Shown piece by piece: positions 8,174 through 16,536 of a DNA stretch of 64,000 nt. The notes under the pieces are model-generated. The model ran no database searches, was not told where the DNA came from, and saw only the letters and a list, made by a program, of their open reading frames with translations. The position numbers and the translations under genes were made by a program. The stretch comes from Candidatus Flexifilum breve (GTDB taxonomy: Bacteria > Chloroflexota > Anaerolineae > Aggregatilineales > Phototrophicaceae). Position 1 is the first letter of the stretch. Each line of letters starts with the position of its first letter. The stretch covers positions 15,088 to 79,087 of the forward strand of contig JADKGC010000017.1 of NCBI GenBank assembly GCA_016717205.1, given 5' to 3'.

Positions 8174-9115
8174 GTGAATAAAGCGGTTGCCTTTGCCCCC
8201 GCCACGGTGGCGAACATCGGTGTTGGCTTCGATATTTTAGGACTCGCGCTGGACAACCCTGGCGATACCATCAGCGCCGAGTTTTCCGACACGCCCGGCG
8301 TCACCGTCGCCGGGATCGAAGGGGATGGCGGCAAGCTTCCGCGTGATCCGAACAAGAATACCGCCTGTGTCGCCGGGCTGAGCGTCTTGCGCGCTGCCGG
8401 TTCGACGCAAGGTGTGGCGCTTACCATTCAGAAGGGCTTGCCCGCGGCCAGCGGTCTCGGCAGCAGCGCGGCGAGCGCGGTGGGCGCGGCGGTCGCAGTC
8501 AACGCGCTTCTTGGTGAACCGCTCACCCGTGACCAACTCCTCGCACCGTCGCTGGACGGTGAGGCGATTGCCAGCGGCTACCACGCTGATAATGTTGCGC
8601 CGTGCCTGTTCGGCGGCATCACGTTGAGCTATGGCATCGAAGCGCATCAAATCGAACGCCTGCCCATTCCGCGCGGACTCAGCCTCGCGCTGGTCACGCC
8701 GCATGTCGAAGTCGCGACGGCGATGGCGCGCGCGGTGCTGCCCAAAGAGATCCCGCTCAAGAGCATGGTCAAGCAGACGGGTTCAGTCGCCCGTTTGATC
8801 CGCGCCATTTACACCGACGATCTCGAAAGCATGGCCGCGGCGATGGAAGCCGACGTCGTGGTTGAACCTGCTCGGGCGCATCTCATGCCGGGTCTGTTCG
8901 AAGCGCGGCGCGCGGCCAAAGCCGCGGGCGCGCTGGCACTGGTGATCAGCGGGGCAGGTCCGACGCTGTGCGCGGTCTGCGCGAGTCACGAAACGGCGCT
9001 GCAAGTCGTCTCTGCTTTAGAAATGGTGTACGCCGAACTCGGGTTGGGCTGCACAGCGCGCGCAGCCTCGGTCAGCGAACAGGGATCGAGCGTGCAGGTC
9101 TCCGAAGGGGCGTAA
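8174..9115 (+). CDS. thrB: homoserine kinase
   Basis: A GHMP-family kinase of 313 residues that phosphorylates homoserine, feeding ThrC. The N-terminus AFAPATVANIGVGFD and the ATP loop PAASGLGSSAASAVGA are typical, as is GAGPTLCAV near the C-terminus. The start is GTG at 8174 with AAGGACAG a few bases upstream. The gene is divergent from thrC, and a perfect palindrome follows its stop codon. Confidence 0.93.
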   Translation: MNKAVAFAPATVANIGVGFDILGLALDNPGDTISAEFSDTPGVTVAGIEGDGGKLPRDPNKNTACVAGLSVLRAAGSTQGVALTIQKGLPAASGLGSSAASAVGAAVAVNALLGEPLTRDQLLAPSLDGEAIASGYHADNVAPCLFGGITLSYGIEAHQIERLPIPRGLSLALVTPHVEVATAMARAVLPKEIPLKSMVKQTGSVARLIRAIYTDDLESMAAAMEADVVVEPARAHLMPGLFEARRAAKAAGALALVISGAGPTLCAVCASHETALQVVSALEMVYAELGLGCTARAASVSEQGSSVQVSEGA

Positions 9116-9136
9116 GCATTCCGTGTTATTGCGTTT

Positions 9137-9164
9137 GTAGGGGCGCACGGCCGTGCGCCCCTAC
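9137..9164. repeat. perfect 28-bp palindrome after thrB
   Basis: GTAGGGGCGCACGG (9137-9150) is followed directly by its exact reverse complement. It lacks a T-run. It may be a mobile palindromic repeat and may also stop or stabilise the thrB transcript. Confidence 0.7.
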
Positions 9165-9262
9165 GATGAAAACACCATCGCGTCATTTGTGAAATCGTTG
9201 ACAAACGCAGATGGGCTTTTTATACTCACCATCTGCAAAATAACCTTTTCTTGAGGAAAGAA

Positions 9263-10735
9263 ATGTCTGAACTTGTACGCCATTACATTGGCGGTCAATG
9301 GGTGGAGTCGGGCGAGACGTTTGAGTCACGCAACCCCGCGACCGAAGAGCTGATCGCGCCGATTGCCAAAGCCACGGTCGAGCAGGTCGACGCGGCGGTG
9401 CAGGCGGCGAAGGCGGCGTATCGCGGTTGGCGGTTGACGCCTGCGCCCCGGCGCGGCGAAGTGCTCTATGCGGTCGCGCAGCTCCTCACCGAACGCAAGG
9501 AAGCGCTCGCGCGCCTGATGACTCAGGAAATGGGCAAGGTGCTCTCCGAAGCGCGCGGCGATGTGCAGGAAGCCATCGACATGGCGTATTACATGGGCGG
9601 GGAAGGGCGGCGCATGCTTGGCTATACCGCGCCCGTCGAAATGCCGGACAAGTTCGGCATGGCGCTCCGCGACTCGGTCGGCGTCGTCGGCTTGGTGACA
9701 CCGTGGAACTTCCCGGTCGCTGTGCCGAGCTGGAAGATGCTGCCCGCGCTGGTAGCCGGTAATGCCGTCGTGTGGAAGCCGAGCGAAGAGACGCCCGCCG
9801 TCGCGGCGGCTTTCGTCAAGGTCTTCGAAGATGCGGGTTTGCCCCCCGGCGTGCTCAATCTGGTGTTGGGTGCGGGTGATGTCGGTGGCGCGCTCGTCGC
9901 ACACCCCGACGTGCGCGTGATCTCGTTTACAGGTTCGACCGACACCGGCTTGAAGGTGTACCAGAAAGCCGCGTCGTTGGGCAAGAAAGTTTGCCTGGAG
10001 ATGGGCGGCAAGAACGCGATCATCGTCATGGATGATGCGAATCTTGAGCTCGCGAGCAAGGCGATCACGTGGAGCGCCTACGGCACGACCGGGCAGCGCT
10101 GCACCGCTACGAGCCGCTTGATCGTCCACAAGGACATTAAAGCGCAGTTGGTCGAGGCGCTCGCCGAACGCGCGCGCACGCTCAAAGTCGGCTATGGCTT
10201 GGAAGACGGCGTCGAAGTTGGCCCGCTCGTTAACGCGAAGGCGTTAGAGAAGGTTGAACGCTACGTCGGCATTGGTCGCGACGAAGGCGCGCAAATTCTG
10301 ATCGGCGGCGGTCGCCCCAACACCGAACGCGGCTATTTCTACAGCCCGACGTTGTTTGGCGGCGTCACGCCGACCATGCGCATCGCCCGCGAAGAAATCT
10401 TCGGGCCGGTGCTCTCGATGATCGAAGTCGACTCGCTGGAACAGGCGATTGAAGTCAACAACGGTGTGCCGTTCGGCCTGTCGAGCAGCATCTTCACCGA
10501 AAATGTGAACGCCGCGTTCCGCGCCATCCGTGACCTGACGACGGGTATCGTCTATATCAATCACGGCACGACGGGCGCGGAAATTCAGTTCCCGTTCGGC
10601 GGCACGCGCGGCACGGGCAACGGCATGCGCGAAGCCGGGTCGACGGCGCTGGACAGCTTCACCGAATGGAAGTCGGTCTATGTCGATTACAGCGGACGCT
10701 TACAGCGCGCGCAAATCGACAATCGCGAAGGGTAA
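9263..10735 (+). CDS. NAD(P)-dependent aldehyde dehydrogenase
   Basis: This 490-residue protein has all the landmarks of the aldehyde dehydrogenase superfamily: PWNFPVAVPSWKMLPAL, the dinucleotide segment FTGSTDTG, the general-base region LEMGGKNA and the catalytic cysteine in GQRCTATSR (about residue 280). The C-terminal NHGTTGAEIQFPFGG resembles semialdehyde dehydrogenases of the ketoglutarate-semialdehyde and aminoadipate types, but the substrate cannot be assigned. The ATG at 9263 follows GAGGAAAG; the TTG at 9251 overlaps that ribosome site and is rejected. No pathway neighbour points to a specific role. Confidence 0.87.
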   Translation: MSELVRHYIGGQWVESGETFESRNPATEELIAPIAKATVEQVDAAVQAAKAAYRGWRLTPAPRRGEVLYAVAQLLTERKEALARLMTQEMGKVLSEARGDVQEAIDMAYYMGGEGRRMLGYTAPVEMPDKFGMALRDSVGVVGLVTPWNFPVAVPSWKMLPALVAGNAVVWKPSEETPAVAAAFVKVFEDAGLPPGVLNLVLGAGDVGGALVAHPDVRVISFTGSTDTGLKVYQKAASLGKKVCLEMGGKNAIIVMDDANLELASKAITWSAYGTTGQRCTATSRLIVHKDIKAQLVEALAERARTLKVGYGLEDGVEVGPLVNAKALEKVERYVGIGRDEGAQILIGGGRPNTERGYFYSPTLFGGVTPTMRIAREEIFGPVLSMIEVDSLEQAIEVNNGVPFGLSSSIFTENVNAAFRAIRDLTTGIVYINHGTTGAEIQFPFGGTRGTGNGMREAGSTALDSFTEWKSVYVDYSGRLQRAQIDNREG

Positions 10736-10797
10736 TTGCCTAAGGCGTGTCCGACACTCGGATTTGAGCGCGACTTGCGGTAAAATACAGGTATCGG

Positions 10798-11004
10798 ATG
10801 TTGTTGTATTGGGAAAACTCCTACGAAATTGTCCTCACGCTCATGGAGCGTTATCCTGACGTGCCGGTCGAGTCCGTAGGAATGGATCAGTTGTACCGCA
10901 TGATTGTCGAGTTACCAGAGTTCGCGGATGACCCGCGATTAGCGAACGAGGGTATCCTCCGGGATATTCTACGGGAGTGGTACGAGGAGGACAGCTCTGA
11001 ATGA
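10798..11004 (+). CDS. iscX: Fe-S assembly protein IscX
   Basis: A 68-residue acidic protein matching the IscX/YfhJ family along its length: an N-terminal YWENSYEI segment, then YPDV, and the C-terminal FADDPRLANEGILRDIL...W. IscX binds iron and the cysteine desulfurase IscS and modulates Fe-S cluster assembly. Its stop codon overlaps the nuoB start (ATGA at 11001), so the two are translationally coupled. That makes sense, because NuoB and NuoI both carry Fe-S clusters. Finding iscX here rather than in an isc operon is unusual. Confidence 0.85.
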   Translation: MLLYWENSYEIVLTLMERYPDVPVESVGMDQLYRMIVELPEFADDPRLANEGILRDILREWYEEDSSE

Positions 11005-11855
11005 GCCAAATTGATCTACGTGAACTGCAAAGCACCGAGTTTCCCGTCCCGACGGAATTGCAGGACAACGTCGCCATCACCAGCCTGAGCCGCATCTATA
11101 ACTGGAGCCGCCGCAATTCGATGTGGCCGCTGCTGTTCGGTTTGGCCTGCTGCGCGATTGAGATGATCTGCACCGCCGCATCGCGTTACGACCTGGCCCG
11201 TTTCGGGATGGAAGTGATGCGCGCCAGCCCGCGTCAAGCTGACCTGATGATCGTTTCCGGCACGGTGACGAAGAAGATGGTCGTGCCGATTGTCCGCCTC
11301 TACAACCAGATGCCGGAACCGAAATACGTTCTGGCGATGGGCGCGTGCGCCAGCGGCGGTGGCCCCTTCAAGGAAGGCTACAACGTCGTTTCTGGCATTG
11401 ACCAGTACCTCCCGGTCGATGTGTACGTGCCCGGCTGCCCGCCCACCCCGCAGGCGCTCATGTTCGGCTTGATCAGCCTGCAGCAGCGCATTGACGGTCA
11501 GTCGCTCATGGATATGGACGACATTCCGTGGTACGGCGTCGGTCCGTCGGATCCTGTCCCGGTGCCGATCCTCGGGCCGGACGTCATCGACCCGCGCCAG
11601 ATGGAATTAATTCGTCAGCAGGCGCAGGCCGCGGCGGCCGGTCTGCCGTTCGGCGCGCGTGAACTGCCCAAGGCGGCGGTTGACGTGGTCGAGAAGGCGA
11701 AGAAGGTTGCGGCGGCGGCAAAACCGGCGGCGGCGCCTGCGGTCGCGGCGCCCAAGGCGGCGGATGCGGCTGACGACCCCGAAAAGGCCGAACGCCTGCG
11801 GAAGCGCGAAGAAGCGTTGGCGCGGAAGCGTGCCGCGCAAGGAAAGAGTGAGTAA
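11001..11855 (+). CDS. nuoB: NADH-quinone oxidoreductase subunit B with extended tail
   Basis: NuoB carries cluster N2 at the quinone end of complex I. The ligand cysteines are visible: the tandem pair in LACCAIEM, MGACASGG and VPGCPPTPQ. The core ends near residue 200. A low-complexity Ala/Lys-rich extension of about 80 residues follows, ending in a charged KAERLRKREEALARKRA helix. The same tail motif ends NuoI in this operon. Standard NuoB is about 160-200 residues, so the extension is additional. The start overlaps the iscX stop, and the stop abuts nuoCD. Confidence 0.93.
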   Translation: MSQIDLRELQSTEFPVPTELQDNVAITSLSRIYNWSRRNSMWPLLFGLACCAIEMICTAASRYDLARFGMEVMRASPRQADLMIVSGTVTKKMVVPIVRLYNQMPEPKYVLAMGACASGGGPFKEGYNVVSGIDQYLPVDVYVPGCPPTPQALMFGLISLQQRIDGQSLMDMDDIPWYGVGPSDPVPVPILGPDVIDPRQMELIRQQAQAAAAGLPFGARELPKAAVDVVEKAKKVAAAAKPAAAPAVAAPKAADAADDPEKAERLRKREEALARKRAAQGKSE

Positions 11856-13721
11856 ATGGTCGATCAAACGCTTGCCCCTCTGACGACGGGATCGATTGAA
11901 AATGCCGTCGACTACCTGAACCAGAAGTTCCCCGGTGCGATCAAGGCGGATACGCGTCCGGGTTACAGCGGCGTCATTGTGGATCGCACGCAGCTGCCCG
12001 AAGTCGCGCGCGCGCTCAAGGATGATCTCGGCTTTGACTACCTGTCGAGCGTGACCGGTGTCGACTATCTGGGCATCGAAGACCAGATGGAAGTCGTTTA
12101 TCACGCGTACCGCACATCCGGCGGTCCGGCGCTCCTCTTCAAGGCGCAGACCCCGCGTGACAATGCCGAAGTACCGTCGGTCATCGACGTGTGGCAGGGC
12201 GCGGACTTTCAGGAACGCGAAATCTACGACCTGTATGGCATCCGCTTCAGCGGTCACCCCAACCTCAAGCGCATTCTGTTATGGGACGGCTTTGATGGCC
12301 ACCCGATGCGTAAGGACTGGAAAGAAGCCTACTACGAAGAAGAACACAAGCCGTTTGAAAGCCGCTGGCCCAAGGGCTATGTGCGCCGCGCCGAAGAGCT
12401 GAACGCCTACGGCAAGAACGTCAAGTATCCGGCGGATCTCGACCTGAGCAAGCTGACCGACACGACCGAATCCAGCCTGTATGGCAGCATGGGGTTGGGT
12501 GTGGACGCGAGTGACCTCGAAGACGGCGGCGGCATCAAGACGGATAAGCTCGTCGTTAACCTCGGGCCGCATCACCCCAGCACGCACGGCGTGTTCCGCA
12601 TGGTCATCCAGCTCGACGGCGAAACTATTGAGCATCTCGAACCCGTTATGGGCTATCTGCATCGCAACCACGAGCAGATCGGGGAGCGCAACACCTACCT
12701 GCACAACATGCCGTTCACGGATCGCCTCGACTACATTGCCAGCATGAGCAATAACTGGGGCTATGCGATGGCCGTCGAAGGCTTGCTGGCGAAGGGCGCG
12801 CGTTACCAACCGCCGACCTACCGTGCGGAAGTCATCCGCGTACTGATGGCCGAACTCACCCGGATCGTCAATCACTTCTGGGCGATTGGCTTCCTGCTCA
12901 ACGACCTCGGCGCGTTCTTCACGCCCGCGTTGTATGCCATTGCCGAACGTGAGAAGGTGCTGGACTTCTTCGAAGCGACGGCGGGCAGCCGCATGATGTG
13001 CAACTACATGCGCTTTGGCGGCGTCTCGAAAGACCTGCCGGATCGTATTCGTGGGGTGGCGAATCTGCTTAACGACCGCGTGCGCGACTTCAACACGATG
13101 GACTATCTGACTGAGCTCATCAATGAGCGTCTGCCGCGCGCGATTGACGACCTCGACAATTTCCTGAGCGACAGCGAAATCATCCGCACGCGTACCATTG
13201 GCGTCGGTTACCTGCCGCCGGAACTGGCGATCAATGCCAGCGCCGCTGGCCCGCTGCTCCGCGCGAGTGGTGTGCCGTACGATGTGCGCCGCGCGGATCC
13301 CTACGGCATCTATCCGGAACTCGACTTCGACATCGCGGTGCGCCAGCACGGTGACATCTACGACCGTTACCTGCTGCGCCTCGACGAAATGCGCGAGAGC
13401 ATCCGCATTCTCAAGCAGATTCTGCCGCGCCTCGAAGCGACCAAGGGCGAACCGATCCTTGCGGGCAGCAAGCTGCACACGCCGCGCGTTCCGCTCGGCG
13501 AGTCGTATGGCCGCGTGGAAAACCCCAAGGGTGAACTCGGCTACTATGTCGTGTCGGCGGGCGATCCGAAGGGCACGCAGAACCCGTGGCGGTATCACGT
13601 CCGCGCCCCATCGTTCATCAACCTGACGGCGTTGGGCGAAATGTGCAAGGGCCACAAGGTGGCCGACGTGGTGGCGATCCTCGGCAGCATCGACATCGTG
13701 TTGGGTGAGACGGATCGTTAG
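11856..13721 (+). CDS. nuoCD: NADH-quinone oxidoreductase fused subunits C and D
   Basis: One 621-residue chain joins the 30-kDa (NuoC, about residues 1-200, motif REIYDLYGIRFSGHPNLKRIL) and 49-kDa (NuoD, about 225-621, motif NLGPHHPSTHGVFR) subunits. NuoD forms the quinone pocket together with NuoB. The NiFe-hydrogenase cysteine pairs are absent, so this is a true complex I subunit. It begins immediately after nuoB and is followed by nuoI after 12 bases. Fusion of C and D is known in several bacterial lineages. Confidence 0.94.
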   Translation: MVDQTLAPLTTGSIENAVDYLNQKFPGAIKADTRPGYSGVIVDRTQLPEVARALKDDLGFDYLSSVTGVDYLGIEDQMEVVYHAYRTSGGPALLFKAQTPRDNAEVPSVIDVWQGADFQEREIYDLYGIRFSGHPNLKRILLWDGFDGHPMRKDWKEAYYEEEHKPFESRWPKGYVRRAEELNAYGKNVKYPADLDLSKLTDTTESSLYGSMGLGVDASDLEDGGGIKTDKLVVNLGPHHPSTHGVFRMVIQLDGETIEHLEPVMGYLHRNHEQIGERNTYLHNMPFTDRLDYIASMSNNWGYAMAVEGLLAKGARYQPPTYRAEVIRVLMAELTRIVNHFWAIGFLLNDLGAFFTPALYAIAEREKVLDFFEATAGSRMMCNYMRFGGVSKDLPDRIRGVANLLNDRVRDFNTMDYLTELINERLPRAIDDLDNFLSDSEIIRTRTIGVGYLPPELAINASAAGPLLRASGVPYDVRRADPYGIYPELDFDIAVRQHGDIYDRYLLRLDEMRESIRILKQILPRLEATKGEPILAGSKLHTPRVPLGESYGRVENPKGELGYYVVSAGDPKGTQNPWRYHVRAPSFINLTALGEMCKGHKVADVVAILGSIDIVLGETDR

Positions 13722-13733
13722 GAGCGCGAATCT

Positions 13734-14615
13734 ATGTACGGATTAGGTATTCTGAAAGGGCTGGGCGTCACGTTCCGCCATTTCATTAACAGCTATGTCG
13801 AAGACCTGCGTGGGGCAGGGGCGAAACTCCTCGGTGACGAAACGGTGTTCACCCGCCGCCAGAGCCTCGACTCCGAAGGTATCTACACGGTGCAGTATCC
13901 CGATGAGAAGCTGGCCGTGCCGGAACGCTTCCGCTTCATTCCCTTCCTCGTGCAGGAAGATGCGGATCACCCGGATCGTCCCGGCCATGACTGGTGCACG
14001 AGCTGCGGCATCTGCGCCAAGGTTTGCCCGCCCCAGTGCATCTGGATTGTGCGCGGTGAAGACCCGGTGACCAAGCGCCCGATTCCCGAACCGGAAGCCT
14101 TCTTCATCGACATCGACATCTGCATGAACTGCGGCTACTGCGCGGAGTTCTGCCCGTTCGATGCGATCAAGATGGATCACAACTACGAACTGGCGAGCTA
14201 CGACCGCACGCAGAATCACATCTACGATAAGCAGAAGCTCGGCAAGCCGTTCAGCTACTGGAAGACCATCGCGCCGACCACGGCGGCGGAAGAAGCCGAA
14301 GCGCGCGGCGGGTGGGAACATCCGGACGTGATCAAGGAAAAGAAGAAGCAGGCGGATGCGGCGGCGAAGGCCGCGGCAGCGCCGAAGCCCGCGGCTCCCG
14401 CGGCCGTGGCTCCCGGCCCGGTGGCGGCGACCAGCGAGCCGGCAGCGGCGGCGAGTGCCAGCACCGCGGCGACTGCTCGCGCCGCGGAAACGGTCGAGAC
14501 GCAGGCTCAGGCTGCGCCGGTCGTAGACGAAGAAGCCGCCAAGGCCGAACGTCTGCGCAAGCGCGAAGAAGCGCTCGCTCGCAAGCGCGCCGAGAAGGAA
14601 AAGGGTAACGGGTAG
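13734..14615 (+). CDS. nuoI: NADH-quinone oxidoreductase subunit I with extended tail
   Basis: NuoI carries clusters N6a and N6b. Two complete 4Fe-4S motifs are seen: CTSCGICAKVCPPQC and CMNCGYCAEFCPFD. The ferredoxin core ends near residue 195. An extension of about 100 residues rich in Ala, Pro, Lys and Glu follows and ends KAERLRKREEALARKRA, the same charged motif that ends NuoB. The gene closes the iscX-nuoB-nuoCD-nuoI unit at a strong terminator. Subunits A, E-H and J-N are not in the window, so they must be encoded elsewhere or be missing. Confidence 0.93.
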   Translation: MYGLGILKGLGVTFRHFINSYVEDLRGAGAKLLGDETVFTRRQSLDSEGIYTVQYPDEKLAVPERFRFIPFLVQEDADHPDRPGHDWCTSCGICAKVCPPQCIWIVRGEDPVTKRPIPEPEAFFIDIDICMNCGYCAEFCPFDAIKMDHNYELASYDRTQNHIYDKQKLGKPFSYWKTIAPTTAAEEAEARGGWEHPDVIKEKKKQADAAAKAAAAPKPAAPAAVAPGPVAATSEPAAAASASTAATARAAETVETQAQAAPVVDEEAAKAERLRKREEALARKRAEKEKGNG

Positions 14616-14640
14616 TCCATAGCGAACTCACCCGACGCAG

Positions 14641-14679
14641 ACGACGAGCCCCAGCCCACCGCTGGGGCTCGTCGTTTTT
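14641..14679 (+). terminator. intrinsic terminator of the nuo operon
   Basis: Perfect 15-bp stem ACGACGAGCCCCAGC (14641-14655) / 14661-14675, loop CCACC, then a T-run. Confidence 0.93.
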
Positions 14680-14702
14680 CTACCTGCGGTCTAATTCGGG
14701 TC

Positions 14703-15110
14703 CTACTCCTGGATGAGCTGTTTTCTTTCGATGCTCAGGCGCACACCATCGTTTGTCACCCCCGCAATCTGGTCAGGCGTCGCGAACATATCGCCGCCCA
14801 GCAGGGTGCCCGGTTCGATCTGGATAAACCCTTCGTTCATCAGGCGATTGCGCAGCGTTTCGGGCAGGCGGTCGTCCGCGAACACCGCCCGCAGCAAGTC
14901 GTCGAGCACTCCGCCACCGCGCGTGGTCCGGGCCATGCCGGTCGTCGCCGCGCCGGAAGCGTCCAGCAGTGAGGCATCGGCATCCGCGCCGAAGTACAGA
15001 TCCTCCACCTTACCGATGTGATCGCCATTGGCATCATAGACCGCCATGCCTGTGCGGACCATGGACATGATCGACCGTGATTGGCCGGACTCGTTCTGTC
15101 GCATCGTCAT
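14703..15110 (-). CDS. PRC-barrel/DUF2171-like small protein
   Basis: A 135-residue soluble protein. The segment VRTGMAVYDANGDHIGKVEDLYFG looks like the start of a PRC-barrel or DUF2171 beta-barrel, and the C-terminal GDMFATPDQIAGVTNDGVRLSI gives the closing strands. Such domains occur in stress proteins and RNA-processing factors; the function here is unknown. GGAGGAG precedes the ATG. It converges on the nuo operon across the terminator. Confidence 0.6.
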   Translation of the reverse strand: MTMRQNESGQSRSIMSMVRTGMAVYDANGDHIGKVEDLYFGADADASLLDASGAATTGMARTTRGGGVLDDLLRAVFADDRLPETLRNRLMNEGFIQIEPGTLLGGDMFATPDQIAGVTNDGVRLSIERKQLIQE

Positions 15111-15270
15111 GGTTCTCCTCCTATGTCTACCGTCGGCTCTATTATAAGATAACGAAGTGTATTGCGATTGCTCTGCGCGGCATTTCTCATGCGGGATTCA
15201 CACACTATTGTTGTGAACTATGTTTGTCCGTACACTAAAAGATCAGTAGTGGTGGTGATCGAAGTGACCT

Positions 15271-16500
15271 ATGCTCCCAGATAACGCAAACACCTCATCG
15301 TACTCCCGAGTGTCAGCCAACCTGCTGCCGACGAACGAGTCCAGCCTCAACGAACGGCGCTACCGCGCCCTGTTTGATCACACGAATGACGCGGTGTTCA
15401 TCATCGGCATGTCCGGTATTCACCGCGAAGTGAACCAGCGCGCTTGTGAAATGTTCGGGTTTACTACCGCCGAACTGTTGGAGATGAGCGTGCATGATCT
15501 GGTCGCCCCGGATGAAGTGCCACAAAGCCAAGATGTCCGCGAGCAGCTGCTTCAAGGCGTGGTGATGCCCATCTATGAGCGGCGTTTTCAGCGTAAAGAT
15601 GGCTCGATCCTGATTGCTGAAGTGAACGTCGCCCTGATCCGCGACCAAGCTGGAGCGCCGCTCTACATCCAGAGCATTTTGCGCGACGTGACCCAGCGCA
15701 AGCAATTGGAGATCGAACGGCTAGAGCAGGAACGCCTGCGCCTCGAACTGGAGACAGAACGCGAACTCAATGCGACCAAAGCCGAGCTGATGGTCACCAT
15801 CGCGCATGAGCTGCGCACGCCGCTGGCGCTCATTTTGCTGCAGCGCGATGTGCTCGACCGCTATCACGCCCAATTGACCGATGCCCAGCGGCACGAACGC
15901 CTCGGTATCATCCGCAAGCAGGTGTATCGCCTGACCGAAATGCTGGAAGACTTGAGTTTTCTCGTCAAAGGCACGGTTAACGCGTTGGAACTGCGACCAC
16001 AGGTGGAAAATGTCGAGGTCTTCGTCAATGCATTCATCCTCGACTTCCGGCAGGTCGTCGGCCTGAACCGACTCATCAAAACGACGTTTACGGGCGATCT
16101 GGCACAGGTGAACATGGAATGCACCTTCGCCCGCCGCATTCTCACACACCTGCTGTTGAATGCCGTGAAATATTCGCCCGAAGCCGCCACGACTCGTCTG
16201 GACGTGACGCGGGTTGGCGACGCGCTCCAATTCGTCGTGCGTGATCAAGGCATTGGGATTCTCGCCGAGGAGCAGGGCCATGTGTTCGAACTCTTCTTCC
16301 GCGGCAGCAATGCGAAAGGGGAGCGCGGTATGGGGATCGGCCTCAGCGTGGTGGCGCAGGCGGTCGAGCTGTACGGCGGACGGATTGAGGTTGAGAGTCA
16401 GCTGGATAAGGGCTCAACCTTCACGGTGACGCTGCCGATTTTGGGGCGAACCCAAAACCGGGATGAAGATCACCTTGGAAGCGCTTCACTTCGGGGATAA
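15271..16500 (+). CDS. PAS-domain sensor histidine kinase
   Basis: A 409-residue kinase with no predicted membrane segment. A PAS domain covers about residues 28-145 (RALFDHTNDAVFIIG). HisKA has its phospho-accepting His179 in TIAHELRTPLA. The HATPase domain follows, with N-box LLNAVKYSP, G1 DQGIGI and G2 GMGIGLSVV. No response regulator lies nearby, so the partner is unknown. The signal is probably cytoplasmic. Mrp follows 36 bases downstream. Confidence 0.88.
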   Translation: MLPDNANTSSYSRVSANLLPTNESSLNERRYRALFDHTNDAVFIIGMSGIHREVNQRACEMFGFTTAELLEMSVHDLVAPDEVPQSQDVREQLLQGVVMPIYERRFQRKDGSILIAEVNVALIRDQAGAPLYIQSILRDVTQRKQLEIERLEQERLRLELETERELNATKAELMVTIAHELRTPLALILLQRDVLDRYHAQLTDAQRHERLGIIRKQVYRLTEMLEDLSFLVKGTVNALELRPQVENVEVFVNAFILDFRQVVGLNRLIKTTFTGDLAQVNMECTFARRILTHLLLNAVKYSPEAATTRLDVTRVGDALQFVVRDQGIGILAEEQGHVFELFFRGSNAKGERGMGIGLSVVAQAVELYGGRIEVESQLDKGSTFTVTLPILGRTQNRDEDHLGSASLRG

Positions 16501-16536
16501 AATAGAAGAAAATCAGCATATTTATCGAGAGTCCCA

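Noticed and set aside
9137..9164. Classical intrinsic terminator after thrB
   Set aside because: The palindrome is perfect but has no T-run on either strand, so it is listed as a repeat only.
12279..13655. Long antisense open frame over nuoCD (and similar ones over metB, rhaB and the binding-protein gene)
   Set aside because: These are GC-driven shadows with His/Arg-rich, family-less translations and no ribosome sites.
11856..13721. NiFe-hydrogenase large-subunit reading of the NuoD part
   Set aside because: The N- and C-terminal CxxC nickel-binding motifs are absent.
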